The notes beneath the pieces are model-generated. The model was not told the DNA's origin, ran no database searches, and saw only the letters and a list, made by a program, of their open reading frames with translations. Source: Streptomyces sp. CB00316 (lineage in GTDB: Bacteria > Actinomycetota > Actinomycetes > Streptomycetales > Streptomycetaceae). Taken from it: a DNA stretch of 64,000 bases. The position numbers were made by a program, and so were the translations under genes. The stretch is from NCBI RefSeq assembly GCF_001905595.1, contig NZ_LIXI01000005.1, forward strand, positions 496,001-560,000, written 5' to 3'. Each line of letters opens with the position of its first letter. Positions within the stretch are counted from its first letter, which is position 1. Of the stretch, positions 1 through 8,244 are shown in pieces.

Positions 1-2
1 CG

Positions 3-113
3 GGGGCGGTGGTCACGAAGGACCTGCCGGCGAACGTGGTCGCGGTGGGCAATCCGGCCCGGGTGATCCGGAAGATCGGCGAGGCGGAGGAGGCGGGGCC
101 GGCGGCTTCGTGA
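3..113 (+). CDS. C-terminal end of a hexapeptide-repeat O-acetyltransferase (partial)
   Basis: The window opens inside this gene; only the last 36 codons and a TGA stop are present. The peptide GAVVTKDLPANVVAVGNPAR followed by VIRKIGE is the typical final coil and C-terminal helix of left-handed beta-helix acetyltransferases of the maltose/galactoside O-acetyltransferase (LbH) family, which move acetyl from acetyl-CoA to a sugar hydroxyl. The catalytic part lies upstream of the window, so the substrate cannot be judged. It converges on the DUF4265 gene with only 19 bp between the stops. Confidence 0.75.
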   Translation, partial: GAVVTKDLPANVVAVGNPARVIRKIGEAEEAGPAAS

Positions 114-132
114 CCGAAGAGCGGGGTCGCTT

Positions 133-660
133 CTAAGCCGCCCGCCACGCCTCCGTTGCGCACGACACCTCGAAGCGCCACCATCCCTCGGCCTCGCCCC
201 GGACGAGCAGCGCCTTGATCGCCCGGAGGTCCGCGCCGCCCGGCACGGTGAACGCGACCAGCGGGAAGTCCGCGCTGAAGACCTCGCCGCCCAGCCCGAA
301 CGGGGCGAACCGCTCGTGCACGGCGCGGGCGTCCCGCCCGAGGGGACCGTCCGGCAGGGGCAGCACCCGTACGGTGCAGTTCCCCGAGTCCGCCACCCGG
401 CCGGTGGACCAGTGCACCCCGTCCGCGTCGGTCGTGAACCGTACGGTCTCGCCCTCGGCGACCCCGTCCTGGAGGAACGGCACGTTGTCGACCCGGGCGG
501 TGTCGGCGCTCCGCCGGGTCGCCCACAGCCCCTCGGTGTCGTACGGCGGCCCGTCCTCGCGCGGGACGACGCGGAACCAGACCTTGATCCGCCGGCCGGC
601 GTCATGGGGCGGGCGCTCGTCGCGGGGCGGGCGCGGCGGACCGGCGGCGGGCGAGCTCAT
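133..660 (-). CDS. DUF4265 domain-containing protein
   Basis: A 175-residue soluble protein with no signal peptide or membrane segment. The central region (IKVWFRVVPRE, then a Trp-Ala line, DNVPFLQDGVAEGE and SGNCTVRV) fits my memory of the DUF4265 profile, a family of unknown function common in actinomycetes. I chose the ATG at 660. A longer frame to 729 is arginine-rich and non-conserved in character, and a G-rich Shine-Dalgarno tract precedes 660. It is monocistronic and convergent with the acetyltransferase. Function is unknown. Confidence 0.7.
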   Translation of the reverse strand: MSSPAAGPPRPPRDERPPHDAGRRIKVWFRVVPREDGPPYDTEGLWATRRSADTARVDNVPFLQDGVAEGETVRFTTDADGVHWSTGRVADSGNCTVRVLPLPDGPLGRDARAVHERFAPFGLGGEVFSADFPLVAFTVPGGADLRAIKALLVRGEAEGWWRFEVSCATEAWRAA

Positions 661-986
661 GGCCCCATGGTCCCCCCTGCGCCGGACGCCCGCTCGTCCG
701 GCACCGCGCCGCCGGGGGCCACGGCACACGCGCCTTCAGTCCATGAAGTCGACGAGCGCCCCGACCGACCGCGAAATGGGTCAATCGCCGCACCGCGCTC
801 CGCACCCCGCAGGCACCGCCGGTCCAGGGCTCTCGGGTTCGCCGCGCTCGCCGTATCGCTGCTCATGGCCGTCCCCACCGCCCAGGGGCGGGCGGGGACG
901 GGGCGCCTGTCGGCGGGGGAAACGGCCGCGGCCCCCGCCCGGAGTGTCCGGGCGGGGGCCGTCGAGGGTGCTCACGGCCGGAAGGC
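661..986. other. Intergenic region upstream of the DUF4265 gene
   Basis: Between two minus-strand genes. It carries the strong stem-loop at 930-960. On the plus strand a frame around 780-920 reads like an arginine-rich start plus a hydrophobic core (LGFAALAVSLLMAVPTAQG), but it has no convincing start site and no downstream protein, so I do not call a gene. Confidence 0.4.
930..960 (-). terminator. Strong stem-loop, probable terminator of the membrane-protein gene
   Basis: Perfect 14-bp arms (GGCCCCCGCCCGGA at 930-943 and its complement at 947-960) with a 3-nt loop. It lies 27 bp past the stop of the minus-strand gene ending at 987. On that strand the stem is followed by a short T stretch (GCGGCCGTTTCC). 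Confidence 0.65.
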
Positions 987-3254
987 TCAGCCCTCGCCGG
1001 TCAGGTCGATGGCGACCGTGCGCTGCTCCGGGGTCTTCCCGGTCAGGGCCGTCTTCATCGCCTGCGCCACGTCGTCGGCGTCGACCGGGTGCTTCGTGCC
1101 GTCGGCCTTGACCGCCTCGATGCCGTCGAAGACACCGTCCAGGAGGGTGGTGATCGCTTCCTTGTCGTAGACGTCGACCAGCCGGCCGTCGACGGCCTTC
1201 ATCGACAGGATCTGCGGCAGCGACCGCGCCGGGCCGAACTGGATCTGCTTCGGGCCCGCCTTGATGGTGATCAGGTCGGACATCGCGGGCTCCGCGAACT
1301 CCTTCATCGCCCGGTTCAGTTCGGCCTGGGTGATGGTGGGCTCCCGGGTGGCGACGGGCAGTTCGACCACCCGGGCCTGCCCGGTCTGCACCTGGGCACG
1401 GTAGGCGTCGCGGACCGAGATCAGCGACTGGCCGACGTCCAGGGTCTTGCCGGGCTTGCCCGGCACCGCGACCGCCTTGTTCGGCTCGAACCGGATCGTG
1501 CCGTCCTGGGACGAACCGGCGACTCCCGCCAGATCGGTCAGCGCGACGCCGAGCTTCTCCTCGTCGACCGGGATCACCGGTTCGGCGGTGCGCGCCCCGC
1601 CGAACAGCGAGCCGATCACGGAGACCGGGTTGTAGTCGCTGCCCGCGGCGCCGCGCACGGTCTCCTGGCTGTCCAGGACGAGACCGGCCTTTGCCGGGTC
1701 CAGCTTCTGCTCCCTGCCGTCCACGGACAGCGTCAGCGGCGCCTGGGACCGCTCACCGAGAGCGGCCTCCAGCTTGGTGACCGCCTCCTCCTTCGTGCCA
1801 CCGCCGATGTCGACGCCGAGCACGGTGGTGCCCTTGGGGACCTCGGAGTGGTTCAGCAGGAGCCCGGCGCCGTAGGCGATGCCGAGCAGCACGATGGCGG
1901 CCACGCCGAGGAGGACCAGCTTGGAGCGGCCCTTCTTCGCGGGGGTGGGTGCGGGAGGCGTCGGCGCCGGGCGCGCGGCGGAGCGACCGGGCGCGGGCGC
2001 ACCCGGGCCGTGGGGCCCGTCGGCGAACGGATCACCGGAGCCGCCGGTGGCGCCGGGGCCGCCCGGGAAGGGGCCGCCGGGACCCTCCGGGAACGGGCCG
2101 CCGGGGCCGCCCGGACCGCCCGGCCTGCCCGGGAACGTCGAACGGGGCTCGCTGGGCACCACGGAGATGCCGCTGGTCAGCGTGTCGCCCGAGACATGGC
2201 CGCCTGGTCCGGAGTCGTGCACCGGGGACTGCGGCGTCAGGATCGCGGTGTCGTCGGAGAGCCGGGGCGGTACACCGCCGGGGGCGCCCGGGACCATCGG
2301 GCCGGGGCCGCCCGGGACCATCGGGCCGGGGCCGCCGAGCCCCGGGACACCGTCGAGGTTGGGGGTCAGCGCCGAGGTGCCGGTGACCGGGCCCGTCGTG
2401 GGGCCGGACGGGCCGGGCGTACGGACCCCGGGGTCGGGCGTGGAGCGCGGGCCCGCGCCGGGGGGCTCCGTGCTGTACCCGTCCAGGGCGCTGCCGGAGC
2501 CGCCGGGACCGGGGAAGCCGGCGCCGGAGGGGCCAGGGCCGTCACCTGGGCGCGGCCCGGCGTCCGAGAAGTACGGCAGGTCGGGACGTGACCGGCCGGC
2601 GTCGTCGGGCCCGCCACCGGGACCCGCGCCGCCGGGAACGCCGGAGGCACCCGGGCCGCCGGCACCCAGCGGGCCGGGGCCGGCGGAACCCGTACCGGGC
2701 GCCCCACCGGAACCCGGCGCACCGCCCGTACCGGAGGCAGGTGCGGGCGCCGGTGCCGGGCTCTTGCGGGGGGCGAACCAGTCACTGCCGCTCTTCGCCT
2801 TGGCCGGCTCGTCGGACGGGGACGGCTTGGCGGAGCCGCCGCCGTCACGGGCCTGGGAGGGCGACGGGGCGGCCGGGCCGCCGGACGCACCGGGTCCGCC
2901 CGACGCGCCGTCGGACAGACCCGAGGGCGCGGACGGCGGCGTGCCGGGGCGCGGGGTGCTGCCGGTGCGCTCCGGGTCGGGGCGGCCGGCGGCGATGTCG
3001 CTCTCGGCCATCGGCGTACGCATCACGACCGGCGGGATGGGACGTGACCCGGGGATGTTGATCCGGATGCGCGTCGTCAGCGTCGTCTCGGTCTTCGGCT
3101 CTTCGGGCCGGGGCGGATCGACGGATTCCGGGGTCTCGTCCGAGCCGGCCGGCGACGAATACTGGCGGGATCCGTACGGCGGCGTACCCGACGGGTACGC
3201 GGCTCCACCGTGCCCCTGGGGCCCGGAGGACGAACTGTCAGTTTCACGACTCAA
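987..3254 (-). CDS. Pro/Gly-rich membrane protein with extracytoplasmic PG_binding_4-like domains
   Basis: A 755-residue protein in three parts. The cytoplasmic region of about 440 residues is low-complexity and rich in Pro, Gly and Ser. A single membrane helix follows (about residues 445-468, KLVLLGVAAIVLLGIAYGAG). The outer part of about 285 residues contains GTTVLGVDIGGGTKEEAVTKLEAAL and two alternating alpha/beta modules. That outer signature resembles the PF12229 peptidoglycan-binding modules that accompany VanW or L,D-transpeptidase domains, but no such catalytic domain follows. I infer a wall-associated structural or sensory role. The start is TTG with GGGAG 8 nt upstream. The proline-rich tail recalls cytoplasmic partners of serine/threonine kinases, but this is only a comparison. 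Confidence 0.7.
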   Translation of the reverse strand: MSRETDSSSSGPQGHGGAAYPSGTPPYGSRQYSSPAGSDETPESVDPPRPEEPKTETTLTTRIRINIPGSRPIPPVVMRTPMAESDIAAGRPDPERTGSTPRPGTPPSAPSGLSDGASGGPGASGGPAAPSPSQARDGGGSAKPSPSDEPAKAKSGSDWFAPRKSPAPAPAPASGTGGAPGSGGAPGTGSAGPGPLGAGGPGASGVPGGAGPGGGPDDAGRSRPDLPYFSDAGPRPGDGPGPSGAGFPGPGGSGSALDGYSTEPPGAGPRSTPDPGVRTPGPSGPTTGPVTGTSALTPNLDGVPGLGGPGPMVPGGPGPMVPGAPGGVPPRLSDDTAILTPQSPVHDSGPGGHVSGDTLTSGISVVPSEPRSTFPGRPGGPGGPGGPFPEGPGGPFPGGPGATGGSGDPFADGPHGPGAPAPGRSAARPAPTPPAPTPAKKGRSKLVLLGVAAIVLLGIAYGAGLLLNHSEVPKGTTVLGVDIGGGTKEEAVTKLEAALGERSQAPLTLSVDGREQKLDPAKAGLVLDSQETVRGAAGSDYNPVSVIGSLFGGARTAEPVIPVDEEKLGVALTDLAGVAGSSQDGTIRFEPNKAVAVPGKPGKTLDVGQSLISVRDAYRAQVQTGQARVVELPVATREPTITQAELNRAMKEFAEPAMSDLITIKAGPKQIQFGPARSLPQILSMKAVDGRLVDVYDKEAITTLLDGVFDGIEAVKADGTKHPVDADDVAQAMKTALTGKTPEQRTVAIDLTGEG

Positions 3255-3429
3255 AGCAGGTTCTCCCGATTGGCTCCGCCGCCCGTACTTCCCCCATGCC
3301 GCAGGCCAGGGGACGGCTCGGCGCGCGCACCACCATACTGGCCGCCGCCGTCGGACACTCCGCGACCGGGGGAAACCTCCACCTCGGCATCACACCTGTG
3401 GGGGGCATTCCGGGCGCGGACTTAGCACT

Positions 3430-3951
3430 TCAGATACCGGACCGGCCGTTGCGCGTGGCTGATTGCGGCACTCTGGAGGTGGTGGCGCACATCACAGCGG
3501 CGGCGGTTCCGCCGAGCATGAAGAGCACCAGGCCGAGTTCGTCGCCGAAGACATAGTCGCCCTCCGGCCGGCCGGACAGCAGAAGGAACACGGTGACGAA
3601 CCAGCCGACCGCGGGCGCGAGTGCGCCGATCTGGGTGCCGGTCAGGACCCGGCCGCCGTGGAAGAGGCCCGCGGAGCCGGCCAGGGCGACGATCAACCCG
3701 CCCGGGAACCACGCCGCTTGGACGAGCGTCCCGGCGAGCGCGACGAGGGCGCCGAGCACCGCGAGCCCGAAGTAGGCCGCGATCCGAGCCGGGTTGGGCC
3801 GGGCGGTGAAGCCGGTGCCTTCGGGGACCCGGGGCGGTGCGTTGGTATGCGGTGCGTTGCCGCTGGGGGCCTTACCACGCGCGCCGGCGCGTGGCCCGTC
3901 GGTGCGCGGTGCCCGGGCGCGGTCACGGCCCTTGCCGGGGTTCGTGCTCAT
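3430..3951 (-). CDS. DUF6113 family membrane protein
   Basis: A 173-residue protein: about 50 polar, Arg/Pro-rich N-terminal residues, then four hydrophobic segments (starting near residues 58, 83, 108 and 138). The layout and the position right after mshB match the family annotated DUF6113 in streptomycetes. Its ATG overlaps the TGA of mshB (ATGA), so translation is coupled and a shared mRNA is likely. Function is unknown; proximity to mycothiol biosynthesis is suggestive only. Confidence 0.75.
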   Translation of the reverse strand: MSTNPGKGRDRARAPRTDGPRAGARGKAPSGNAPHTNAPPRVPEGTGFTARPNPARIAAYFGLAVLGALVALAGTLVQAAWFPGGLIVALAGSAGLFHGGRVLTGTQIGALAPAVGWFVTVFLLLSGRPEGDYVFGDELGLVLFMLGGTAAAVMCATTSRVPQSATRNGRSGI

Positions 3952-4925
3952 GCGTCCGCCCCCGATGCGGAATCCGGCCCGGCGCCCGAAGCGGAACCGG
4001 AAGCCCCGTCCCGTACGGCATCCGCCCCGGCACCCGTCCCCGCCTCCGGCAACCCCGCGAACAGGTCGTCCTCCCGCGCTCCCCCGACGGCCCCCGGAAC
4101 GCCACGCACCAGCTGGTAGCACTCCGCCGTCAGCAGCGGCTGGCCCAGGTCGTTGGAGAGAGCGAAGAAGGGGCCGTCCACCGCGATCTGGGTCGCGTGG
4201 GCGCGCATCGCCGCCGCCTTCGTCCCGGCGTACGCCGATCCGTCGATCTCCGCGGTGATCTCGTCGCCGCCGGTCACGCCGGGGACGTCGTCCACCGCCG
4301 CGATGCCCGGGAAGGTGTCCGGTGCCGTGGTGCGCAGCTGGTCGAAGGCGGCCTCCAGGACGGTCCGCTCCACCCGGTTCCAGTAGATCTTGGCGATGGT
4401 GTGCGGCGCACCGGTGCCGTACGCCGGGTCGGCGGCCAGGTCGGCGGCGCGCATCGCGACCCGGTGGGCCTGGATGTGGTCGGGGTGGCCGTAGCCGCCG
4501 TCGGGGTCGTAGGTGACCAGGACCTGGGGGCGGACCTCCCGGACGACCTCCACGAGGGGGGCGGCGGCCTCGTCCACCGGGGCGGCCCAGAAAGCGCCGG
4601 GGTGGTCGTTCTGCTCGGTGCCCATCATCCCGGAGTCGCGGAACCGGCCCGCGCCGCCGAGGAAGCGGTGGTCGGTGACGCCGAGCTCCTTCATGGCCGC
4701 GGCCAGTTCGCCCACGCGGTGGGGGCCGAGGGCGTCGTCCCGGTCGGCGGCGAGGTGGGCGAGGGCGGGCGGGATGACCTCGCCCACCTCGCCCAGCGTG
4801 CACGTCACCAGCGTGACGTGCGCGCCCTCGGCCGCGTACCTGGCCATGGTGGCGCCGTTGTTGATCGACTCGTCGTCCGGGTGCGCGTGCACCAGCAGCA
4901 GACGGCGGGCGGGGAGGTCCTTCAT
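3948..4925 (-). CDS. mshB: N-acetyl-1-D-myo-inositol-2-amino-2-deoxy-alpha-D-glucopyranoside deacetylase (mycothiol biosynthesis)
   Basis: A 325-residue member of the zinc-dependent LmbE/PIG-L deacetylase family. The N-terminal AHPDDES motif (residues 14-20) supplies metal ligands and the general base, and GYGHPDHI supplies the later zinc histidine. Overall length and the C-terminal QPLLTAECYQLVRG segment match MshB rather than the mycothiol-conjugate amidase Mca. It removes acetate from GlcNAc-Ins, the second step toward mycothiol, the cytosolic thiol buffer of actinobacteria. I chose the ATG at 4925, preceded by AGGGTGG; an in-frame GTG at 4934 lacks a spaced ribosome site. The last residues (about 35) are Ala/Gly/Ser-rich and probably disordered. 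Confidence 0.93.
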   Translation of the reverse strand: MKDLPARRLLLVHAHPDDESINNGATMARYAAEGAHVTLVTCTLGEVGEVIPPALAHLAADRDDALGPHRVGELAAAMKELGVTDHRFLGGAGRFRDSGMMGTEQNDHPGAFWAAPVDEAAAPLVEVVREVRPQVLVTYDPDGGYGHPDHIQAHRVAMRAADLAADPAYGTGAPHTIAKIYWNRVERTVLEAAFDQLRTTAPDTFPGIAAVDDVPGVTGGDEITAEIDGSAYAGTKAAAMRAHATQIAVDGPFFALSNDLGQPLLTAECYQLVRGVPGAVGGAREDDLFAGLPEAGTGAGADAVRDGASGSASGAGPDSASGADA

Positions 4926-5044
4926 GGGGACCACCCTACGAGCCCGGCGCCCCCCGGTGTCCCCCGCTCCCCGCCGACCGGGTCAACGGCGGGCGTACCG
5001 GGTCGGAAAGGGGGTACACGCGGTCGGAAAGCGCGTACGCACGG

Positions 5045-5239
5045 TCAGAACTTGATACTCCCGATCATCCCCGCCACGTTGGACGTCAGGTCCGAGATGG
5101 TCGGCGCTACGGACGAACTCGCGATGTAGAACCCCAGCAGCATGCAGACCACCGCGTGTCCGCCCTTCAGTCCGGATTTCCGGATCAGCAGGAAGACGAT
5201 GATCGCCAGCAGCACCACCGCCGAAATCGAGAGCGCCAC
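5045..5239 (-). CDS. Small conserved membrane protein (64 aa)
   Basis: Starts at GTG with GGAGG 9 nt upstream. Residues 4-20 (SISAVVLLAIIVFLLIR) form one membrane helix, and a second weaker hydrophobic stretch spans about residues 27-44. The tail is SDLTSNVAGMIGSIKF. I recognise the general look of small streptomycete membrane proteins but not a named family. It sits between mshB (same strand) and a divergent peptidase, with its own start signals. Function unknown. Confidence 0.6.
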   Translation of the reverse strand: MALSISAVVLLAIIVFLLIRKSGLKGGHAVVCMLLGFYIASSSVAPTISDLTSNVAGMIGSIKF

Positions 5240-5409
5240 GGCGGTTCACCTCCATCAGTACGGTCGGGACGGGGACACGGGGATGTACAGAGCCGATGGG
5301 TTCCTACCCACCGAGCGCTACGGATCATAACTATCCGTGCCAACGCATTGATCGGGGCACAGCAGCACGAGGGGCGCACGGACCGCTGCGCGAGGCTAAG
5401 TTCGGGGCC

Positions 5410-7536
5410 ATGACCTCACCGAAGCTGTCCTTTCCCCGCCAGCACGCACGGACCCAGCGGTTCACTCTCGGCGCACCTCGCGCCTTCACCGTCTCACCGG
5501 ATGAGACGCGGGTGATCTTCCTGCGCTCCACCTCGGGCACCGACCGGACCAACCGCCTGTGGGTGCTCGATCCGGCCTCCGGGGAGGAGCGGCTGGTCGC
5601 CGACCCCGAGGCGCTGCTGGGCGGTTCGGCGGAGCGGCTGTCGCCACAGGAGCGGGCCCGCCGCGAGCGGACCCGTGAGGGGTCGGCCGGAATCGTGTCC
5701 TACGCGGTGGACGCGGCGGCCGAGCTGGCCGCGTTCGCCCTGTCCGGAAAGGTGTACGTGGCCGAGCTGCGGGCCGGTACGGCGCGGGCGCTGCCGGTGC
5801 CGGGCCCGGTGATCGACCCGCGACCCTCCCCCGACGGGCGTCTCATCGCGTACGCCTCCAAGGGCTCGCTGCGGGTCGTGGGCGCCGAGGGCGAGGACGA
5901 CCGGGCACTGGCGGAGCCGGAGGACCCCCATGTCACCTACGGTCTGGCCGAGTTCGTCGCGGCCGAGGAGATGCACCGCTTCCGGGGCTTCTGGTGGTCG
6001 CCCGAGTCGGACCGGCTGCTGGTGGCGCGGGCCGACGACAGCCCCGTGCAGCGGTGGTTCATCGCCGATCCCGCGCACCCGGAGCGCAGGCCGGCCGAGG
6101 TGGCCTACCCGGCGGCGGGGACGCCCAACGCCGAGGTGCGGCTCTTCGTGACCGACCTGGAGGGGGCCCGTACGGAGGTGGTCTGGGACCGGGCGGCGTT
6201 CCCGTACCTGGCCCAGGTCCACTGGTCCTCCGCAGGGGCGCCACTGCTGCTCGTGCAGGCCCGTGACCAGCGCAGTCAGCGGTATCTGGCGGTGGACCCG
6301 GAGTCCGGTGAGACCCGGATCGTCCATGTCGACGAGGACCCGGTGTGGCTGGACCTGTTCGGCGGGGTGCCCGCGTGGGCGCCGGACGGGCGGCTGGTGC
6401 GGATCGCGGACGAGGGCGGCGCGCGGGTGCTGGCGGTCGGCGACCGGCCGCTGACCGGGGCGCAGTTGCACATCCAGGCGGTGCTGGACGTCGGTGAGTC
6501 CGACATCCTGGTCTCCGCCGTGGCGGGTGAGGAGGCGGCGGCGCCGGAGACCGGCGAGAGCCATGTGTACCGGATCAACGAACTGGGAATCGAGCGGATT
6601 TCCGAAGGGGTGGGTGTGCACTCCGCCGTCCGCTCGGGCGACCTGACCGTACTGGTCTCGGCCACCCCGGACGAGCCGGGATCGACCGCCTGGGTCGTCC
6701 GGGACGGCAAGCGGCTGGTCCGGATCACGAGTCACGCCCAGGAGCCGGTGCTCGCTCCACGGGTCACACTCACCGAGGGGGGCGCACGGCGGATTCCGTG
6801 CGCCGTGCTGCTTCCGTCGGACTACCAGGAATCGGACGGTCCGCTTCCGGTACTGATGGATCCGTACGGTGGACCGCACGGCCGCCGGGTGGTCGCCGCC
6901 CACAACGCGTACCTCACCTCGCAGTGGTTCGCCGACCAGGGCTTCGCGGTGATCGTGGCGGACGGGCGCGGCGCGCCGGGCCGCTCGCCCGCCTGGGAGA
7001 AGGCCGTACGGGACGACTTCGTCCTCACCCTGGACGACCAGATCGAGGCCCTGCACGCGCTGGCCGGGCGCTTCCCGCTGGATCTGGACCGGGTCGCCAT
7101 CCGGGGCTGGTCGTACGGGGGTTACCTCTCCGGCCTCGCGGTGCTGCGCCGCCCCGACGTCTTCCACGCGGCGGTGGTGGGCGCCCCGGTGACGGACTGG
7201 CGGCTCTACGACACGCACTACACCGAGCGTTATCTCGGCGACCCGGGGGCGCGGCCCGAGGTGTACGCGTACAACGCCCTGATGACCGAGGACGGGCTCT
7301 CCCACGCCGCCGAGGAGGTGCGCCCCATGATGATCGTCCACGGGCTCGCGGACGACAACGTGGTGGTCGCGCACGCCCTGCGGCTCTCCTCGGCGCTGCT
7401 GGCGGCCGGGCGGCCGCACGAGGTGCTGCCGCTGAGCGGGGTGACGCACATGACGCCGCAGGAGCAGGTGGCGGAGAACCTGCTGCTGCTCCAGGTGGAC
7501 TTCCTCAAGCGGTCGCTGGGGCTGCCCCGCGCCTGA
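5410..7536 (+). CDS. S9 family serine peptidase (DPP-IV / prolyl oligopeptidase type)
   Basis: A 708-residue cytoplasmic-looking protein without a signal peptide. The N-terminal about 440 residues form a DPPIV-type beta-propeller (repeats ending in GxxWAPDG/SPDG, plus the Glu-rich EFVAAEEMHRFRGFWWSPESD that in DPP-IV homologues binds the substrate amino end). The C-terminal alpha/beta hydrolase carries the triad: Ser568 in GWSYGG, Asp648/649 in HGLADDNV and His680 in SGVTHM. The family removes dipeptides or cleaves after proline. I begin at the ATG at 5410; the longer upstream frame is not protein-like. Lying beside two peptide importers, it could process imported peptides; that link is inferred from position only. 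Confidence 0.9.
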   Translation: MTSPKLSFPRQHARTQRFTLGAPRAFTVSPDETRVIFLRSTSGTDRTNRLWVLDPASGEERLVADPEALLGGSAERLSPQERARRERTREGSAGIVSYAVDAAAELAAFALSGKVYVAELRAGTARALPVPGPVIDPRPSPDGRLIAYASKGSLRVVGAEGEDDRALAEPEDPHVTYGLAEFVAAEEMHRFRGFWWSPESDRLLVARADDSPVQRWFIADPAHPERRPAEVAYPAAGTPNAEVRLFVTDLEGARTEVVWDRAAFPYLAQVHWSSAGAPLLLVQARDQRSQRYLAVDPESGETRIVHVDEDPVWLDLFGGVPAWAPDGRLVRIADEGGARVLAVGDRPLTGAQLHIQAVLDVGESDILVSAVAGEEAAAPETGESHVYRINELGIERISEGVGVHSAVRSGDLTVLVSATPDEPGSTAWVVRDGKRLVRITSHAQEPVLAPRVTLTEGGARRIPCAVLLPSDYQESDGPLPVLMDPYGGPHGRRVVAAHNAYLTSQWFADQGFAVIVADGRGAPGRSPAWEKAVRDDFVLTLDDQIEALHALAGRFPLDLDRVAIRGWSYGGYLSGLAVLRRPDVFHAAVVGAPVTDWRLYDTHYTERYLGDPGARPEVYAYNALMTEDGLSHAAEEVRPMMIVHGLADDNVVVAHALRLSSALLAAGRPHEVLPLSGVTHMTPQEQVAENLLLLQVDFLKRSLGLPRA

Positions 7537-7543
7537 GTGCCCA

Positions 7544-7578
7544 ACCGGCCGGAGCGACAAGACGGCGCCCCGGCCGGT
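7544..7578 (+). terminator. Stem-loop downstream of the S9 peptidase
   Basis: Nine-bp perfect arms ACCGGCCGG (7544-7552) and CCGGCCGGT (7570-7578), loop 17 nt, starting 7 nt past the stop. There is no T-run, as is common for Streptomyces terminators. Confidence 0.45.
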
Positions 7579-7742
7579 CCACGGCACCCGCACGGCCGTA
7601 CGTCGTCCAGCATGCGGCGTCCGTATATCGGTGTGACGACGGTCAAGTTGCCTGCCTGTTAACGGATCCGGCGGCGGTTGGGGTAGGTGTCGGGCGATAG
7701 GTTTCCGCACTGACCACCACATCACCGCACGGGGGAACCACC

Positions 7743-8213
7743 TTGACCAGGAACATCCATGGGCCGCTGCGCCTCGCCGCCGCCCTGACCGCCTGTACGG
7801 CCCTCCTCGCCGGATGCGGCGGGGCCGGCTACAGCCTCTCCACGCCTCCCTTCGCGGGCAGTCCGGCCTGCGACACGCTCACCGGCGAACTCCCCGCCCG
7901 GCTGGGCGGCTACGACCTGGAGAGATCGGACGTGACCGGCGCCGCCGCCTGGGGGGACGGCGACGTCATCGTCTACTGCGGAATGCCCGAGCCCGAGGCC
8001 GGTGGTGAGTGCATCGACGAGGGCGGCGTCGACTGGGTCGCCCAGCCGCCGGCGGACGACCGGACCGCCAAGATGTTCTCCACCCAGGGCCGTGACCCCG
8101 GCGTCCAGGTCCGGCTCCGCAACGAGACCACCGACGCCTCGGCCGTGCTATCGGCGCTCGGCCCGGCCGTGAAGGGCATCGAGGCCCGCCGGCCCTGCGG
8201 CACCGCGGGCTGA
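7743..8213 (+). CDS. DUF3515 family lipoprotein
   Basis: A 156-residue protein with a lipoprotein signal peptide: positively charged start, hydrophobic core and lipobox LLAGC (Cys at residue 24). The mature part has the DUF3515 pattern: a Cys near the start (SPACDTLTGELPARL), then AAWGDGDVIVYCGMP and GVDWVAQPP, closing with a Cys in RPCGTAG. Start is TTG with GGGGGAA just upstream. DUF3515 proteins are exported actinobacterial lipoproteins of unknown function. It converges on the transporter ATPase gene. Confidence 0.8.
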   Translation: MTRNIHGPLRLAAALTACTALLAGCGGAGYSLSTPPFAGSPACDTLTGELPARLGGYDLERSDVTGAAAWGDGDVIVYCGMPEPEAGGECIDEGGVDWVAQPPADDRTAKMFSTQGRDPGVQVRLRNETTDASAVLSALGPAVKGIEARRPCGTAG

Positions 8214-8244
8214 CCCCGTGGAGCAAGCGGGCCGGGGGCGCGCC

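Noticed and set aside
2041..2360. Collagen-like or phage-tail protein suggested by Gly-Pro-rich frames on both strands
   Set aside because: The minus-strand frame continues into a membrane helix and outer domains, so the Gly/Pro part is the cytoplasmic low-complexity arm of that protein.
3430..4803. A 457-codon minus-strand frame covering mshB and the following gene
   Set aside because: Its first two thirds are Arg/Pro/Gly-rich shadow of mshB; only the last 173 codons, starting at the ATGA overlap, are a real protein.
5494..7725. A 743-codon frame opposite the S9 peptidase
   Set aside because: It is the antisense shadow of a clearly coding gene with catalytic motifs; its translation is His/Arg/Gly-rich without domain features.
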